A DNA stretch of 18,136 nucleotides from Lachnospiraceae bacterium UBA7109 (GCA_002492335.1 DKYD01000081.1:1-18136); one strand, 5' to 3'; numbered from the stretch's first letter, positions 5,613-14,439 are shown. A program made the numbers and translations. The notes: generated by a model not told the origin, from the letters alone.

Positions 5613-7540
5613 TTGTAAAGATGAAATTCTTAAGCATCAGCGGTCCGAGGGATGATATTGACCGTGTGTGTGAGGTTTATCTTTCAAAATATGAAATGCA
5701 GCTTGAGAATGCGGTCACAGAACTCAAGACAACGGATCATCTTCTGCCTTTTGTGGAAGTGAATCCTTACCGGGAGCCGCTTGCGAAGGCAGAGCAGTTT
5801 GCGGGACTTCTGCCGGAGGGAGATTTTCATGCGGATCTGTCTATCGGTACAGAAGAGCTTCTGGTAATGATCAGAGATGTGAATCACGATTATATTGAGC
5901 TTACTGAGAGAAAAGAGCTTCTCAAGAAAAAAAGAGATGAACTGATTGAAAAAGCAACTATGCTGGAACCTTTCCGTCCGCTTGAGATGGACATCAGTAA
6001 GGTTATGAAGTATCAGCATATGCAGGCAAGATTCGGGAGAATCGGGGTTGATTATTACAGAAGGCTGGAAAAATATCTTTTTGAAGACCTGCAGGCTATC
6101 TTTCTGGAGGGTACAAGGAATGAAAATTATGTGTACGGTTGCTATATTGCAGCTAATTCAGATATTGGAAAAGCAGACTCTGTACTGAATTCCCTTCATT
6201 TTGAAAGAATTACATTTACCGGGGAATGTGTGGGAACTCCGGCAGCTGCATATGACAGCATCCAGAAGGATATTGAAAGCGTAAAAGAAGAAATTGAAAA
6301 AGTCGATGAAGAGATTCTGCATCTGATGAACAGTCATGGGGCGCAGCTCCTTGGAGCAAGGAAACGGCTGGATACGCTTGCCATGAACTTTGACGTCCGC
6401 AAGAAGGCGGCAAGAATGGAAGATGAGCAATCAGAATCATATATCCTGTGCGGCTGGATGAGTGAAGAAGATGTGGAGGCATTTACAAAAGAGGCTGAGA
6501 AGGATGACAAAGTTTTTATTATGGTAGAAGAGGACCGGCAGAAATTCTTTGGAGATCCGCCGACGAAGCTTAAGAATCCGAGGTTTTTCAAACCATTTGA
6601 AATGTTTATTAAAATGTATGGTCTTCCGGCTCATGATGAAATGGATCCGACGATATTTGTGGCGCTCACATATACGTTTATTTTTGGAGCGATGTTCGGA
6701 GATGTGGGGCAGGGGCTGTGCCTGTTTGCAGGGGGTGGACTGTTATATCTTCTTAAGAAGATAAACCTTGCGGGAATTATATCCGTGGCAGGACTGTTTT
6801 CTGCATTTTTCGGATTTATGTTCGGAAGTGTTTTTGGTTTTGAAGATATTATAGAGGCAAGGTGGTTAAGACCTGCGGAAGCAATGACGAATCTTCCGTT
6901 TATCGGTCAGCTCAATACCGTGTTCGTAATTGCAATTGCGTTTGGTATGGCGCTTAATCTTCTTGTTATGCTGTTTCATATTGTCAACGCGGCAAGGTCG
7001 CATGACATGGAAAATATGTTGTTTTCCCACAATGGGCTGGCGGGATTTATATTTTATGGATTTCTTGCACTTACCGTTGTGTTGTATATGACAGGGCATC
7101 CGGCGCCGGGAAATATTCTGATGGTAATTTTCCTGGGTGGGCCGGTTCTCTGCTTTATTTTCAAAGAACCGCTGGCGAATCTGGTGACCAGGCAGCAGAA
7201 GAAGATGGAAGAGGGCAAGGTAATGTTTGTTGTCCAGGCATTTTTTGAGTTGTTCGAGACGATGCTCAGTTATTTTTCCAATACGCTGTCCTATGTCCGT
7301 GTCGGTGCATTTGCGGTCAGTCATGCGGCGATGATGGAAGTGGTATTGATGCTGTCCGGTGTATCGGAAGGAAATCCGAACTGGATCGTAGTTGTACTCG
7401 GTAATATTTTCGTATGCGGTCTGGAAGGATTGATTGTAGGTATTCAGGTTCTGCGTCTGGAATATTATGAAATGTTCAGTCGTTTTTACAAAGGAAGCGG
7501 ACGGGAATTCCAGCCGTTTAACAAACAAAGTAAATCATAG
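5609..7540 (+). CDS. ntpI: V/A-type ATPase subunit I (a subunit, membrane stator)
   Basis: From the GTG at 5609 the protein has 643 residues. AGGAGGT (5594-5600) lies 8 bases before it, and the open frame further upstream overlaps subunit C with no family similarity. The N-terminal half is the cytosolic arm that contacts the stalks, with a coiled coil near 85-115 and 220-250. The C-terminal half holds about seven to eight membrane segments. Conserved arginines face the c-ring ion site in the motifs LSYVRVGAFAVSH and LEGLIVGIQVLRLEYYE. The end RFYKGSGREFQPF is diagnostic. The subunit provides the two half-channels through which H+ or Na+ reach the rotor. Confidence 0.95.
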   Translation: MIVKMKFLSISGPRDDIDRVCEVYLSKYEMQLENAVTELKTTDHLLPFVEVNPYREPLAKAEQFAGLLPEGDFHADLSIGTEELLVMIRDVNHDYIELTERKELLKKKRDELIEKATMLEPFRPLEMDISKVMKYQHMQARFGRIGVDYYRRLEKYLFEDLQAIFLEGTRNENYVYGCYIAANSDIGKADSVLNSLHFERITFTGECVGTPAAAYDSIQKDIESVKEEIEKVDEEILHLMNSHGAQLLGARKRLDTLAMNFDVRKKAARMEDEQSESYILCGWMSEEDVEAFTKEAEKDDKVFIMVEEDRQKFFGDPPTKLKNPRFFKPFEMFIKMYGLPAHDEMDPTIFVALTYTFIFGAMFGDVGQGLCLFAGGGLLYLLKKINLAGIISVAGLFSAFFGFMFGSVFGFEDIIEARWLRPAEAMTNLPFIGQLNTVFVIAIAFGMALNLLVMLFHIVNAARSHDMENMLFSHNGLAGFIFYGFLALTVVLYMTGHPAPGNILMVIFLGGPVLCFIFKEPLANLVTRQQKKMEEGKVMFVVQAFFELFETMLSYFSNTLSYVRVGAFAVSHAAMMEVVLMLSGVSEGNPNWIVVVLGNIFVCGLEGLIVGIQVLRLEYYEMFSRFYKGSGREFQPFNKQSKS

Positions 7541-7573
7541 AAATATATTTTCATATTAAGGAGGAACAAAATT

Positions 7574-8005
7574 ATGTCATTAACAGTAAAACTCATACTT
7601 ATTGCAGCTCTGGTGCTTGGGATTATCCTTCCGTTCGGATATTTCCTGATTGGAGAGAAAACAAAGAAACGTTATAAGAGAGCGATTGGTGCAAACGTGT
7701 TTTTCTATTTCGGAGCTTTTGTGATCGCATCGATTATGTTGTTTGCAGGCGATCCGGTGCATGCAGCGGGAACAGCGTCTGCAGAAGGATTGTCAACGGG
7801 ACTTGGGTATATTGCGGCAGCACTGTCAACCGGTATGTCATGTGTGGGCGGCGGTCTCGCGGTTGCAAGTGCGGCAAGCGCGGCGCTTGGCGCGATCAGC
7901 GAGGATTCCAGTGTACTTGGTAAGTCTTTGATTTTCGTAGGTCTTGCGGAAGGTGTTTGTCTGTATGGACTGATTATCTCCTTCATGATCTTAGGAAAAT
8001 TATAA
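7574..8005 (+). CDS. ntpK: V/A-type ATPase subunit K (c-ring proteolipid)
   Basis: This 143-residue membrane protein has four predicted segments, near 7-27, 42-60, 77-106 and 116-141. The second hairpin is a regular c-subunit with the ion-binding Glu at E126 (GLAEGVCLYG). The first hairpin lacks the usual small-residue GxGxA face and has no carboxylate. The stretch LFAGDPVHAAGTASA at its end resembles a signal-peptidase site, so the N-terminal part may be divergent or processed. The E. hirae Na+ ligands (TQ of helix 2, Q110 of helix 3) have no counterpart, which favours H+ but does not prove it. AAGGAGG (7558-7564) is the best ribosome binding site of the operon, fitting a ring that needs many copies. 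Confidence 0.9.
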   Translation: MSLTVKLILIAALVLGIILPFGYFLIGEKTKKRYKRAIGANVFFYFGAFVIASIMLFAGDPVHAAGTASAEGLSTGLGYIAAALSTGMSCVGGGLAVASAASAALGAISEDSSVLGKSLIFVGLAEGVCLYGLIISFMILGKL

Positions 8006-8006
8006 G

Positions 8007-8315
8007 ATGAAGATGTATTTGATCAGTGATAATGTTGATACACTGACAGGAATGCGGCTTGCCGGCGTAGACGGGGTAGTGGTGCATGAGCGTCATGAGC
8101 TCCGGGAAGCGCTGGAGAATGCCATGAATGATAAGACGGTGGGAATTATCCTGCTGACGGAGAAGTTCGGGCGTGAATTCCCTGATCTGATCGATGAAGC
8201 AAGGCTTGAGCGGACGATGCCGCTCCTTATCGAGATTCCTGACAGACATGGTACCGGACGTAAAAAAGACTTTATCACATCTTATGTAAATGAAGCAATT
8301 GGATTAAAATTATAG
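8007..8315 (+). CDS. ntpG: V/A-type ATPase subunit F
   Basis: This 102-residue Rossmann-like protein starts MKMYLISDNVDTLTGMRLAG, the normal N-terminus of the central-shaft subunit F (NtpG in Enterococcus naming). GIILLTEKF and LLIEIPDRHG are the other family hallmarks. It binds subunit D and helps couple the rotor to the head. It starts one base after the K stop codon, so it probably depends on translation of K. TAGGAAAA is its weak ribosome binding site. A second ATG at 8013 is possible. Confidence 0.92.
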   Translation: MKMYLISDNVDTLTGMRLAGVDGVVVHERHELREALENAMNDKTVGIILLTEKFGREFPDLIDEARLERTMPLLIEIPDRHGTGRKKDFITSYVNEAIGLKL

Positions 8316-8385
8316 ACATCCTGTGAAGCCGGGATGAGTCTTGGACATTTCTGGCGGGACAGGTGGAAAAGGGCAGGTGATATAT

Positions 8386-8976
8386 GTGACTTTGCAGGAT
8401 AAAACAGAGCATATCAAGGACGCCGCCATGCTTGAGGCGAGAGAGCAGGCAGATGCAATTGTAAGCCAGCACCGCAAGGCGCTTGAACATATTAATGAGC
8501 AGCATCGGGCGGAAGCAATCCGTCAGTCTGAGACCAGGATCAAGGCAGAGATCACCAGTGCAAGACAACAGTACAGTATGGCGTCATCAAAGGCGCAGCT
8601 TGCACTGAAAAGAGAACTTGGAGAGACACAGAATCAATTAAAAAAGAAATTATTTCATGAAGTAGAAGAAAAGCTTATGGAATATATGAAGACAGACGAG
8701 TATAAGAGGCTTCTTATTTCTTATATTGAAAAGGCGGCGACATTTGCCGGGACAGAGACAATGGTTCTCTATATCAATCCGACAGATGCAGACAAGAAGG
8801 AATATCTGGAGGAGCATACCGGAATGCATCTGACTGTAAGCAAGGAGGACTTTACCGGGGGGATCCGGGCGGTAGTCCGCGAGCGGAATATTTTGATTGA
8901 TTATGCGTTTAAGGGCGCTCTTGAGCGGGAATACCAGAAATTTACTTTTAAGGGAGGTACGGGAGTTGGACGTTAA
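8386..8976 (+). CDS. ntpE: V/A-type ATPase peripheral stalk subunit E
   Basis: From GTG 8386 the protein has 196 residues, normal for subunit E. AGGTG at 8375-8379 lies 6 bases before it. In-frame TTG 8341 and GTG 8377 are upstream alternatives, but they would add residues without family similarity. The first about 100 residues are a charged helix that pairs with subunit H. The C-terminal domain (LISYIEKAA, LTVSKEDFTGGIRAVVRERN) binds the top of the A3B3 head. The last 11 bases overlap the TTG start of subunit A. The 70 bases between F and E hold no further gene. Confidence 0.92.
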   Translation: MTLQDKTEHIKDAAMLEAREQADAIVSQHRKALEHINEQHRAEAIRQSETRIKAEITSARQQYSMASSKAQLALKRELGETQNQLKKKLFHEVEEKLMEYMKTDEYKRLLISYIEKAATFAGTETMVLYINPTDADKKEYLEEHTGMHLTVSKEDFTGGIRAVVRERNILIDYAFKGALEREYQKFTFKGGTGVGR

Positions 8977-10738
8977 AAAAACCGGAAAAATATATGGCAT
9001 TAATGGTCCCGTTATCTATTTAAAAGGAAAGACCGGATTTAAGATGTCTGAGATGGTATATGTCGGCAGGGAGAGACTGGTAGGGGAAGTGATTTCCCTG
9101 GATAAGGATATTACAACGGTTCAGGTGTATGAAGAGACGTCGGGGCTTACACCCGGAGAGGAAGTGGAGGCGACCGGTTCAGCCGTATCTGTCACACTCG
9201 CCCCGGGAATTTTGAATAATATTTTTGACGGAATCGAGAGACCGCTGGAAAGTATTGCGGAAAGCGGAGGAGCATTTATTACCAGAGGCGTCAGTGTAGA
9301 CAGTCTGGATACAAAGAAATTGTGGGATACGCATATTACAGTGGAGGAAGGAGAGTTTGTCCATGGAGGAACCGTTATTGCAGAGGTTCCGGAGACTCAG
9401 GCGATTCTCCATAAATGTATGGCGCCTCCGAATGTGGAAGGAAAGGTTGTGTCTGTTGTTCCGGACGGCGCTTATACGATCAAGGATACACTTGTAGTTG
9501 TCGAATTACCGGATGGCTCAAGAAAGGAACTGTCTATGACACAGCGCTGGCCCATTCGCGTGCCGAGGCCGGTAAGCCAGAGGTATTCGGCCAGTGAGCC
9601 GCTTGTTACAGGCCAGCGGATTCTGGACACGATGTTTCCGATTGCAAAGGGCGGTACAGCAGCGATTCCGGGTGGCTTTGGAACCGGAAAGACGATGACG
9701 CAGCATCAGATTGCAAAATGGGCGAATGCAGATATTATTATTTATATTGGATGCGGAGAGCGTGGAAATGAGATGACACAGGTTCTGGAGGAATTCTCAG
9801 AGCTTGTGGATCCGAAGACGGGCAATCCGCTTATGGACAGAACGACACTGATTGCCAATACCTCGAATATGCCGGTGGCGGCACGTGAGGCTTCTATCTA
9901 CACGGGTCTTACGCTTGCGGAATATTACCGGGATATGGGATATGATGTGGCGATTATGGCGGATTCTACATCCCGGTGGGCAGAGGCGCTTCGTGAGCTT
10001 TCCGGACGTCTGGAAGAGATGCCTGCGGAGGAAGGGTTTCCGGCATATCTTGCGTCCAGACTTTCGGCATTTTATGAACGTGCAGGAATGATGCAGACAT
10101 TAAACGGCAACACGGGCTCTGTGTCGATTATCGGAGCAGTATCTCCGCAGGGCGGGGATTTCTCTGAGCCGGTAACACAGAATACGAAGCGTTTTGTCCG
10201 GTGCTTCTGGGGACTGGATAAGTCGCTTGCGTATGCAAGACATTTTCCGGCTATCCACTGGCTTACGAGCTACAGTGAATATCTGCCGGATTTGAGCGGC
10301 TGGTATACGGATCACGTATCACCGAAGTTTGTGGATTACAGAAATCGTATGATGACGATTTTGAATCAGGAGAGCGGCCTGATGGAGATCGTAAAGCTGA
10401 TTGGAGGAGACGTTCTTCCAGATGACCAGAAGCTGATTCTGGAGATCGCAAAGGTTATCCGTCTGGGATTTTTGCAGCAGAATGCTTTCCATAAGGATGA
10501 CACCTGTGTCTCTATGGAAAAACAGTTCCGTATGATGGATATCATTCTGTATTTGTATAAAAAGTCAAGAAAGCTTGTTGCTATGGGAATGCCGATGTCG
10601 GTTCTCAAGTCAGAAGGGATTTTTGAAAAGGTAATTGCCATCAAATATGATGTGCCGAATGATAATCTGCAGATGTTAGACATGTATAAAAAAGATATTG
10701 ATGATTTTTATGACAGAGTAATTGCGAAAAATGCGTAA
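8966..10738 (+). CDS. ntpA: V/A-type ATPase catalytic subunit A
   Basis: The likely start is TTG 8966, 8 bases after GGGAGG (8952-8957). It gives 590 residues beginning MDVKKTGKIYGINGP, the usual length and N-terminus. The P-loop GGFGTGKT lies at 236-243, the catalytic Glu in GCGERGNEM, and the family block ADSTSRWAEALRE follows. The non-homologous bulge domain special to V-type A subunits lies at roughly 95-165. It binds and turns over ATP at the A-B interfaces. The frame open upstream from 8897 lies inside subunit E and has no matching ribosome binding site. A TTG start overlapping the previous gene implies coupling. Confidence 0.96.
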   Translation: MDVKKTGKIYGINGPVIYLKGKTGFKMSEMVYVGRERLVGEVISLDKDITTVQVYEETSGLTPGEEVEATGSAVSVTLAPGILNNIFDGIERPLESIAESGGAFITRGVSVDSLDTKKLWDTHITVEEGEFVHGGTVIAEVPETQAILHKCMAPPNVEGKVVSVVPDGAYTIKDTLVVVELPDGSRKELSMTQRWPIRVPRPVSQRYSASEPLVTGQRILDTMFPIAKGGTAAIPGGFGTGKTMTQHQIAKWANADIIIYIGCGERGNEMTQVLEEFSELVDPKTGNPLMDRTTLIANTSNMPVAAREASIYTGLTLAEYYRDMGYDVAIMADSTSRWAEALRELSGRLEEMPAEEGFPAYLASRLSAFYERAGMMQTLNGNTGSVSIIGAVSPQGGDFSEPVTQNTKRFVRCFWGLDKSLAYARHFPAIHWLTSYSEYLPDLSGWYTDHVSPKFVDYRNRMMTILNQESGLMEIVKLIGGDVLPDDQKLILEIAKVIRLGFLQQNAFHKDDTCVSMEKQFRMMDIILYLYKKSRKLVAMGMPMSVLKSEGIFEKVIAIKYDVPNDNLQMLDMYKKDIDDFYDRVIAKNA

Positions 10739-10753
10739 AGGGAGGGACCGAAT

Positions 10754-12139
10754 ATGGCAATAGAATATCTTGGACTTAGTAGTGTTAACGGTCCTCTGGT
10801 AGTGCTGGAAGGCATCCAGGAAGCTTTTTATGACGAAATCGTGGAATTTATTGTAGATGGCAATACAAAGAAAATGGGGCGTATTGTAGAGCTTGATGAA
10901 GACAAGGCGATTATTCAGGTGTTTGAAGGAACGGAAAATATGTCGCTTCAGAATACCCACACGAGGCTGACCGGACATCCAATGGAGGTCAGTGTGTCTC
11001 CGGATATGCTTGGAAGGACTTTCAACGGAGTCGGTGAACCGATAGATGGGATGGAGCCGCTTGCTTCCTCTGACAGGAGGGACGTCAACGGGCTGCCGCT
11101 GAATCCGGTGCGCCGGGAATATCCAAGAAATTACATCCGTACCGGCATTTCTGCAATTGACGGACTTACCACATTGATCCGGGGGCAGAAGCTTCCCATT
11201 TTTTCCGGAAATGGACTTCCGCATGATCAGCTTGCTGCGCAGATCGTGAAGCAGGCGTCTCTGGGTGATGATTCGGAGGAAAAGTTTGCGATCGTCTTTG
11301 GGGCGATGGGTGTGAAACATGATGTTGCGGATTTTTTCCGTAAGACATTTGATGAAAGCGGAGTATCCGACCATGTGTGTATGTTTCTGAATATGGCAAA
11401 TGATCCGGTAGTTGAGCGTCTGATTACGCCAAAGGTAGCTCTTACTGTGGCGGAATATCTGGCATTTGAATGTAATATGCATATTCTTGTTATTTTGACA
11501 GATATGACTTCCTTTGCAGAGGCTATGCGTGAGGTGTCCTCTTCGAGAGGAGAGATCCCGTCAAGAAAAGGCTACCCGGGATACCTGTACAGTGAACTTG
11601 CAACATTATATGAACGTGCAGGTATTGTGCAGGGATCAAGCGGTTCGGTAACACAGCTCCCGATTCTGACTATGCCGAATGATGATATTACACATCCGAT
11701 TCCGGATCTGACCGGATACATTACAGAAGGGCAGATCGTACTGGACCGGAATCTGCACGGACAGTCCATCTATCCGCCGATCAGTATCCTGCCGTCCCTG
11801 TCGCGTCTGATGAAGGACGGTATCGGAAAAGGATATACAAGAGAAGACCATCAGGCTCTTGCGAACCAGCTTTTTTCCGCTTATGCGAAAGTAGGGGAGG
11901 CAAGAAATCTGGCGTCTGTTATTGGAGAGGACGAATTATCCCCGCTCGATAAACAGTATTTGAAATTCGGCAGAGAATTTGAAAAAAGATATATCGGGCA
12001 GGGCCCGACAGAGAATCGTACCATTAAGCAGACGCTGGATCTTGGATGGGAGCTTTTGGGATATCTGCCGAAGGAGGAGCTTGACAGAGTAGATACGAAG
12101 CTTATCGATATTTATTATCCAAAGAAGGACGCGCAGTAA
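10754..12139 (+). CDS. ntpB: V/A-type ATPase regulatory subunit B
   Basis: This 461-residue non-catalytic head subunit alternates with A in the hexamer. It starts MAIEYLGLSSVNGPL and has the degenerate nucleotide loop FSGNGLPHDQLAAQI in place of a P-loop. The blocks DMTSFAEAMREVSSSRGEIP and RKGYPGYLYSELATLYERAG are diagnostic of subunit B. Length is normal. GGGAGG lies 8 bases before the ATG, 15 bases after the A stop codon. Confidence 0.96.
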   Translation: MAIEYLGLSSVNGPLVVLEGIQEAFYDEIVEFIVDGNTKKMGRIVELDEDKAIIQVFEGTENMSLQNTHTRLTGHPMEVSVSPDMLGRTFNGVGEPIDGMEPLASSDRRDVNGLPLNPVRREYPRNYIRTGISAIDGLTTLIRGQKLPIFSGNGLPHDQLAAQIVKQASLGDDSEEKFAIVFGAMGVKHDVADFFRKTFDESGVSDHVCMFLNMANDPVVERLITPKVALTVAEYLAFECNMHILVILTDMTSFAEAMREVSSSRGEIPSRKGYPGYLYSELATLYERAGIVQGSSGSVTQLPILTMPNDDITHPIPDLTGYITEGQIVLDRNLHGQSIYPPISILPSLSRLMKDGIGKGYTREDHQALANQLFSAYAKVGEARNLASVIGEDELSPLDKQYLKFGREFEKRYIGQGPTENRTIKQTLDLGWELLGYLPKEELDRVDTKLIDIYYPKKDAQ

Positions 12140-12151
12140 AGGAGGGAGCTT

Positions 12152-12766
12152 ATGGATCCACGGGAATTTCCAACCAAAGGAAATCTGATGATTGCAAAGA
12201 ATTCCCTTGCACTTGCGCATCAGGGATATGATCTGATGGATAAAAAAAGGAATATCCTTCTGAAGGAACTGATGTCCCTGATTGATGAGGCAAAGGATAT
12301 TCAGGAAGAGATAGACGCAACATTTACAAAGGCATACGCATGTCTGCAGCGTGCCAACATCGAGCAGGGAATCAGTAAGGTACAGGAATTTGCCTTTACA
12401 GTTCCGATCGAGGATTCCATACGCATCCAGACAAGAAGTATTATGGGGACAGAAATTCCTCATGTGAAATATGATGCGAAGCAGAACGACCTGACTTATG
12501 CTTTCAGCGATACGACCGAGGCAATTGATATTGCAAGAGAAGCCTTTCGTGAAGTAAAGGAGCTGATGATTAAGCTGTCAGCGGTGGAAAATTCTGCGTA
12601 TCGTCTGGCGGCGAATATCAAAAAGACACAGAAACGTGCCAACGCACTTAAAAATATTACCATTCCGATGTATACGAATCTGGTGTATACGATTAATAAT
12701 GCGCTGGAAGAGAAAGAAAGGGAAGAGTTTACAAGACTGAAGGTTATTAAGAAAAGAGAAGGGTAA
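12152..12766 (+). CDS. ntpD: V/A-type ATPase central shaft subunit D
   Basis: This 204-residue protein forms two long helices (about 10-75 and 120-200) that make the rotating shaft inside the A3B3 head. The N-terminal motif FPTKGNLMIAKNSLALAHQG with DLMDKKRNIL, and the C-terminal KKTQKRANALKN, are conserved in the family. AAGGAGG lies 6 bases before the ATG. It is the last gene of the operon. No terminator is seen after it, because the stop codon of the convergent membrane protein gene lies one base away. Confidence 0.95.
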   Translation: MDPREFPTKGNLMIAKNSLALAHQGYDLMDKKRNILLKELMSLIDEAKDIQEEIDATFTKAYACLQRANIEQGISKVQEFAFTVPIEDSIRIQTRSIMGTEIPHVKYDAKQNDLTYAFSDTTEAIDIAREAFREVKELMIKLSAVENSAYRLAANIKKTQKRANALKNITIPMYTNLVYTINNALEEKEREEFTRLKVIKKREG

Positions 12767-12767
12767 C

Positions 12768-13286
12768 TTAAGAGGCCGGAGGAATGAATAACGGAAGATC
12801 CGGCGGATAGCAGGTGAAGAGAAAAAAGCAGAGCAAAAGAGCCGCCCATGCAGTATAGACAACGGCGCCGGAAGGAATGGGAGAGAGAATTTTTGTAAAT
12901 TTCGGTATGGAACGGAGTGTTAAGATGATTCCTGCTAAAAAAATGAATATATCAGCAACCAGAAAATTTCTTCCGATGATTCCGGTATAAGTATAGAAAA
13001 GAGTAACAATAGTGAGCATTCCGCATAAGATAGCAAAAAGACGGCAGTAAAAATAAGCGGATGTGTCTGTTTTTTTGCGGGGATATCTCCACAGAATCCA
13101 TATGAGAAAAGGGAAAAAGAGCAGTTTTAAATGCTCCCATGTGGATTCATTTGTTGGACAAAAAAGTGCGAAAAAAGCACTGTTTGTCCATTCATAAAGA
13201 AAATGATTTAAGATTCCGGATACAAGTATAAAAATGAAGGCAGGTCTGTCCTGTCCCGGTATACATTTATTGAATAAATCGGCCAT
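12768..13286 (-). CDS. DUF6512 family membrane protein
   Basis: This 172-residue protein has about five membrane segments (near 17-40, 50-66, 78-98, 104-125 and 138-160). Its conserved N-terminal block is NHFLYEWTNS...CPTNESTWEHLKLLFFP. The pattern P.NES.WEHLKL.F.P recalls the DUF6512 family, widespread in Clostridia and of unknown function. AGGAGG (13299-13294) lies 7 bases before the ATG. The leader region is AT-rich and holds a possible -10, but I see no clear -35. It converges with ntpD, with stop codons one base apart. Confidence 0.75.
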   Translation of the reverse strand: MADLFNKCIPGQDRPAFIFILVSGILNHFLYEWTNSAFFALFCPTNESTWEHLKLLFFPFLIWILWRYPRKKTDTSAYFYCRLFAILCGMLTIVTLFYTYTGIIGRNFLVADIFIFLAGIILTLRSIPKFTKILSPIPSGAVVYTAWAALLLCFFLFTCYPPDLPLFIPPAS

Positions 13287-13355
13287 AATAATACCTCCTG
13301 TTTATAATATATGAAAGCATGGAGCAGAATATGAGAAAATTTCCCTGTTTTATAC

Positions 13356-13385
13356 TGTACAGAGGGGGAGGGTCTTTGTTATAAT
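13356..13385 (+). promoter_or_regulatory. Extended -10 promoter of the cysteine synthase gene
   Basis: TATAAT (13380-13385) preceded by TG at 13377-13378, with TGTACA (13356-13361) 18 bp upstream. The -35 lies within a perfect 8-bp palindrome, CTGTACAG (13355-13362), which could be part of an operator. The leader is about 35 bases, too short for a T-box or SAM riboswitch. Confidence 0.6.
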
Positions 13386-13426
13386 GGGTGATAGTTGATT
13401 GAAAAAATAAGAAGGAAATGAGAAAT

Positions 13427-14353
13427 ATGATATATGAAAATGTATTAGAAGCAATGGGACATACACCGATGATACAGCTGAATCGTATGGTTGATGAGGA
13501 TTCTGCAAGAGTTCTTGTGAAATTTGAAGGATTGAACGTAGGCGGTTCGATTAAGACCCGTACTGCATATAATATGATCTGTAAGGCGGAAGAAGAGGGG
13601 ATCTTAAAAGAAGATTCTGTTATTGTGGAACCGACCAGCGGAAATCAGGGAATCGGGCTTGCACTTGTAGGCGCAGTCAAAGGCTATGAGACGGTTATCA
13701 TTATGCCGGATTCCGTAAGTATGGAGAGACGTCTTCTTGTTGAACACTATGGAGCAAGAGTCATTCTGGTTCATGATGCGGGAAATATTGGTGACTGTAT
13801 TGATGAATGCGTGCAGACGGCAAACCGTATGGCGCAGGAGAATCCGAAAGTATTTGTGCCGCAGCAGTTTGAAAATGAGGCAAATCCGATGGTTCACCGT
13901 CATCATACAGGACTTGAGATCCTGGAGCAGGTGGCAGGACCGATCCATGGATTCTGTTCAGGAATTGGCACGGGCGGTACGATTACCGGAATTGGAGAGA
14001 CACTGAAGGCGGTAAATCCGGATATTACAATCTGGGCAGTGGAGCCGGAAAATGCGGCAATTCTTGCCGGAGGTACAGTCGGCACTCATATCCAGATGGG
14101 AATCGGAGACGGTGTTGTGCCGAAGGTGTTAAATCAGAAGATATATGAAGACATCGTCATTATCACAGACGAGGAAGCGCTGCAGACATCAAAGGATCTT
14201 GCAAAAAAAGAAGGCCTGATGTGCGGAATTTCCAGTGGAACGAATGTGGCGACGGCGCTGAAGCTTGCAAAGAAGCTTGGAAAAGGAAAAACAGTAGTGA
14301 CGGTGCTGCCGGATACGGCGGAAAGATATTTTTCCACACCGTTGTTTGAATAA
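13427..14353 (+). CDS. cysK: Cysteine synthase-like PLP enzyme
   Basis: From ATG 13427 the protein has 308 residues starting MIYENVLEAMGHTP, the normal CysK N-terminus. AAGGA lies 10 bases before it, while the ATG at 13418 is too close to that site. The PLP lysine is K43 in GGSIKTRTA, the substrate loop is TSGNQG (70-75), and the phosphate-binding loop is GIGTGGT. The C-terminal LPDTAERYFSTPLF is typical. O-acetylserine sulfhydrylases usually read GS.KDR and TSGNTG, so both the PLP segment and the substrate loop deviate. It should be a fold-type II beta-replacement enzyme making cysteine from O-acetylserine and sulfide, but a related beta-substitution with another nucleophile or donor is possible. 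It is monocistronic, with its own promoter and terminator. Confidence 0.82.
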   Translation: MIYENVLEAMGHTPMIQLNRMVDEDSARVLVKFEGLNVGGSIKTRTAYNMICKAEEEGILKEDSVIVEPTSGNQGIGLALVGAVKGYETVIIMPDSVSMERRLLVEHYGARVILVHDAGNIGDCIDECVQTANRMAQENPKVFVPQQFENEANPMVHRHHTGLEILEQVAGPIHGFCSGIGTGGTITGIGETLKAVNPDITIWAVEPENAAILAGGTVGTHIQMGIGDGVVPKVLNQKIYEDIVIITDEEALQTSKDLAKKEGLMCGISSGTNVATALKLAKKLGKGKTVVTVLPDTAERYFSTPLFE

Positions 14354-14357
14354 ATTC

Positions 14358-14386
14358 TTGACACACGTTTAATTGTGGAAAAGAAT
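14358..14386 (+). promoter_or_regulatory. Possible promoter just after cysK
   Basis: TTGACA (14358-14363), a 17-bp spacer and AAGAAT (14381-14386). The -35 is perfect and the -10 fair. It points into a 100-base stretch that ends in a strong terminator and could express a small RNA, or it could be chance. Confidence 0.35.
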
Positions 14387-14439
14387 ATTGCAAAGCTGAT
14401 TTGCATATGCTGTAATGCTGGCAGGCAAGAAAGACGAAA

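Noticed and set aside
6866..7528. Long minus-strand frame inside subunit I
   Set aside because: Shadow of a clear ntpI gene; no ribosome binding site and no recognisable domain.
10676..11482. 268-residue minus-strand frame inside subunit B
   Set aside because: Antisense shadow of the highly conserved ntpB coding sequence.
13386..13426. T-box or SAM riboswitch before the cysteine synthase gene
   Set aside because: The leader after the mapped promoter is only about 35 bases and lacks a terminator hairpin or conserved T-box sequence.
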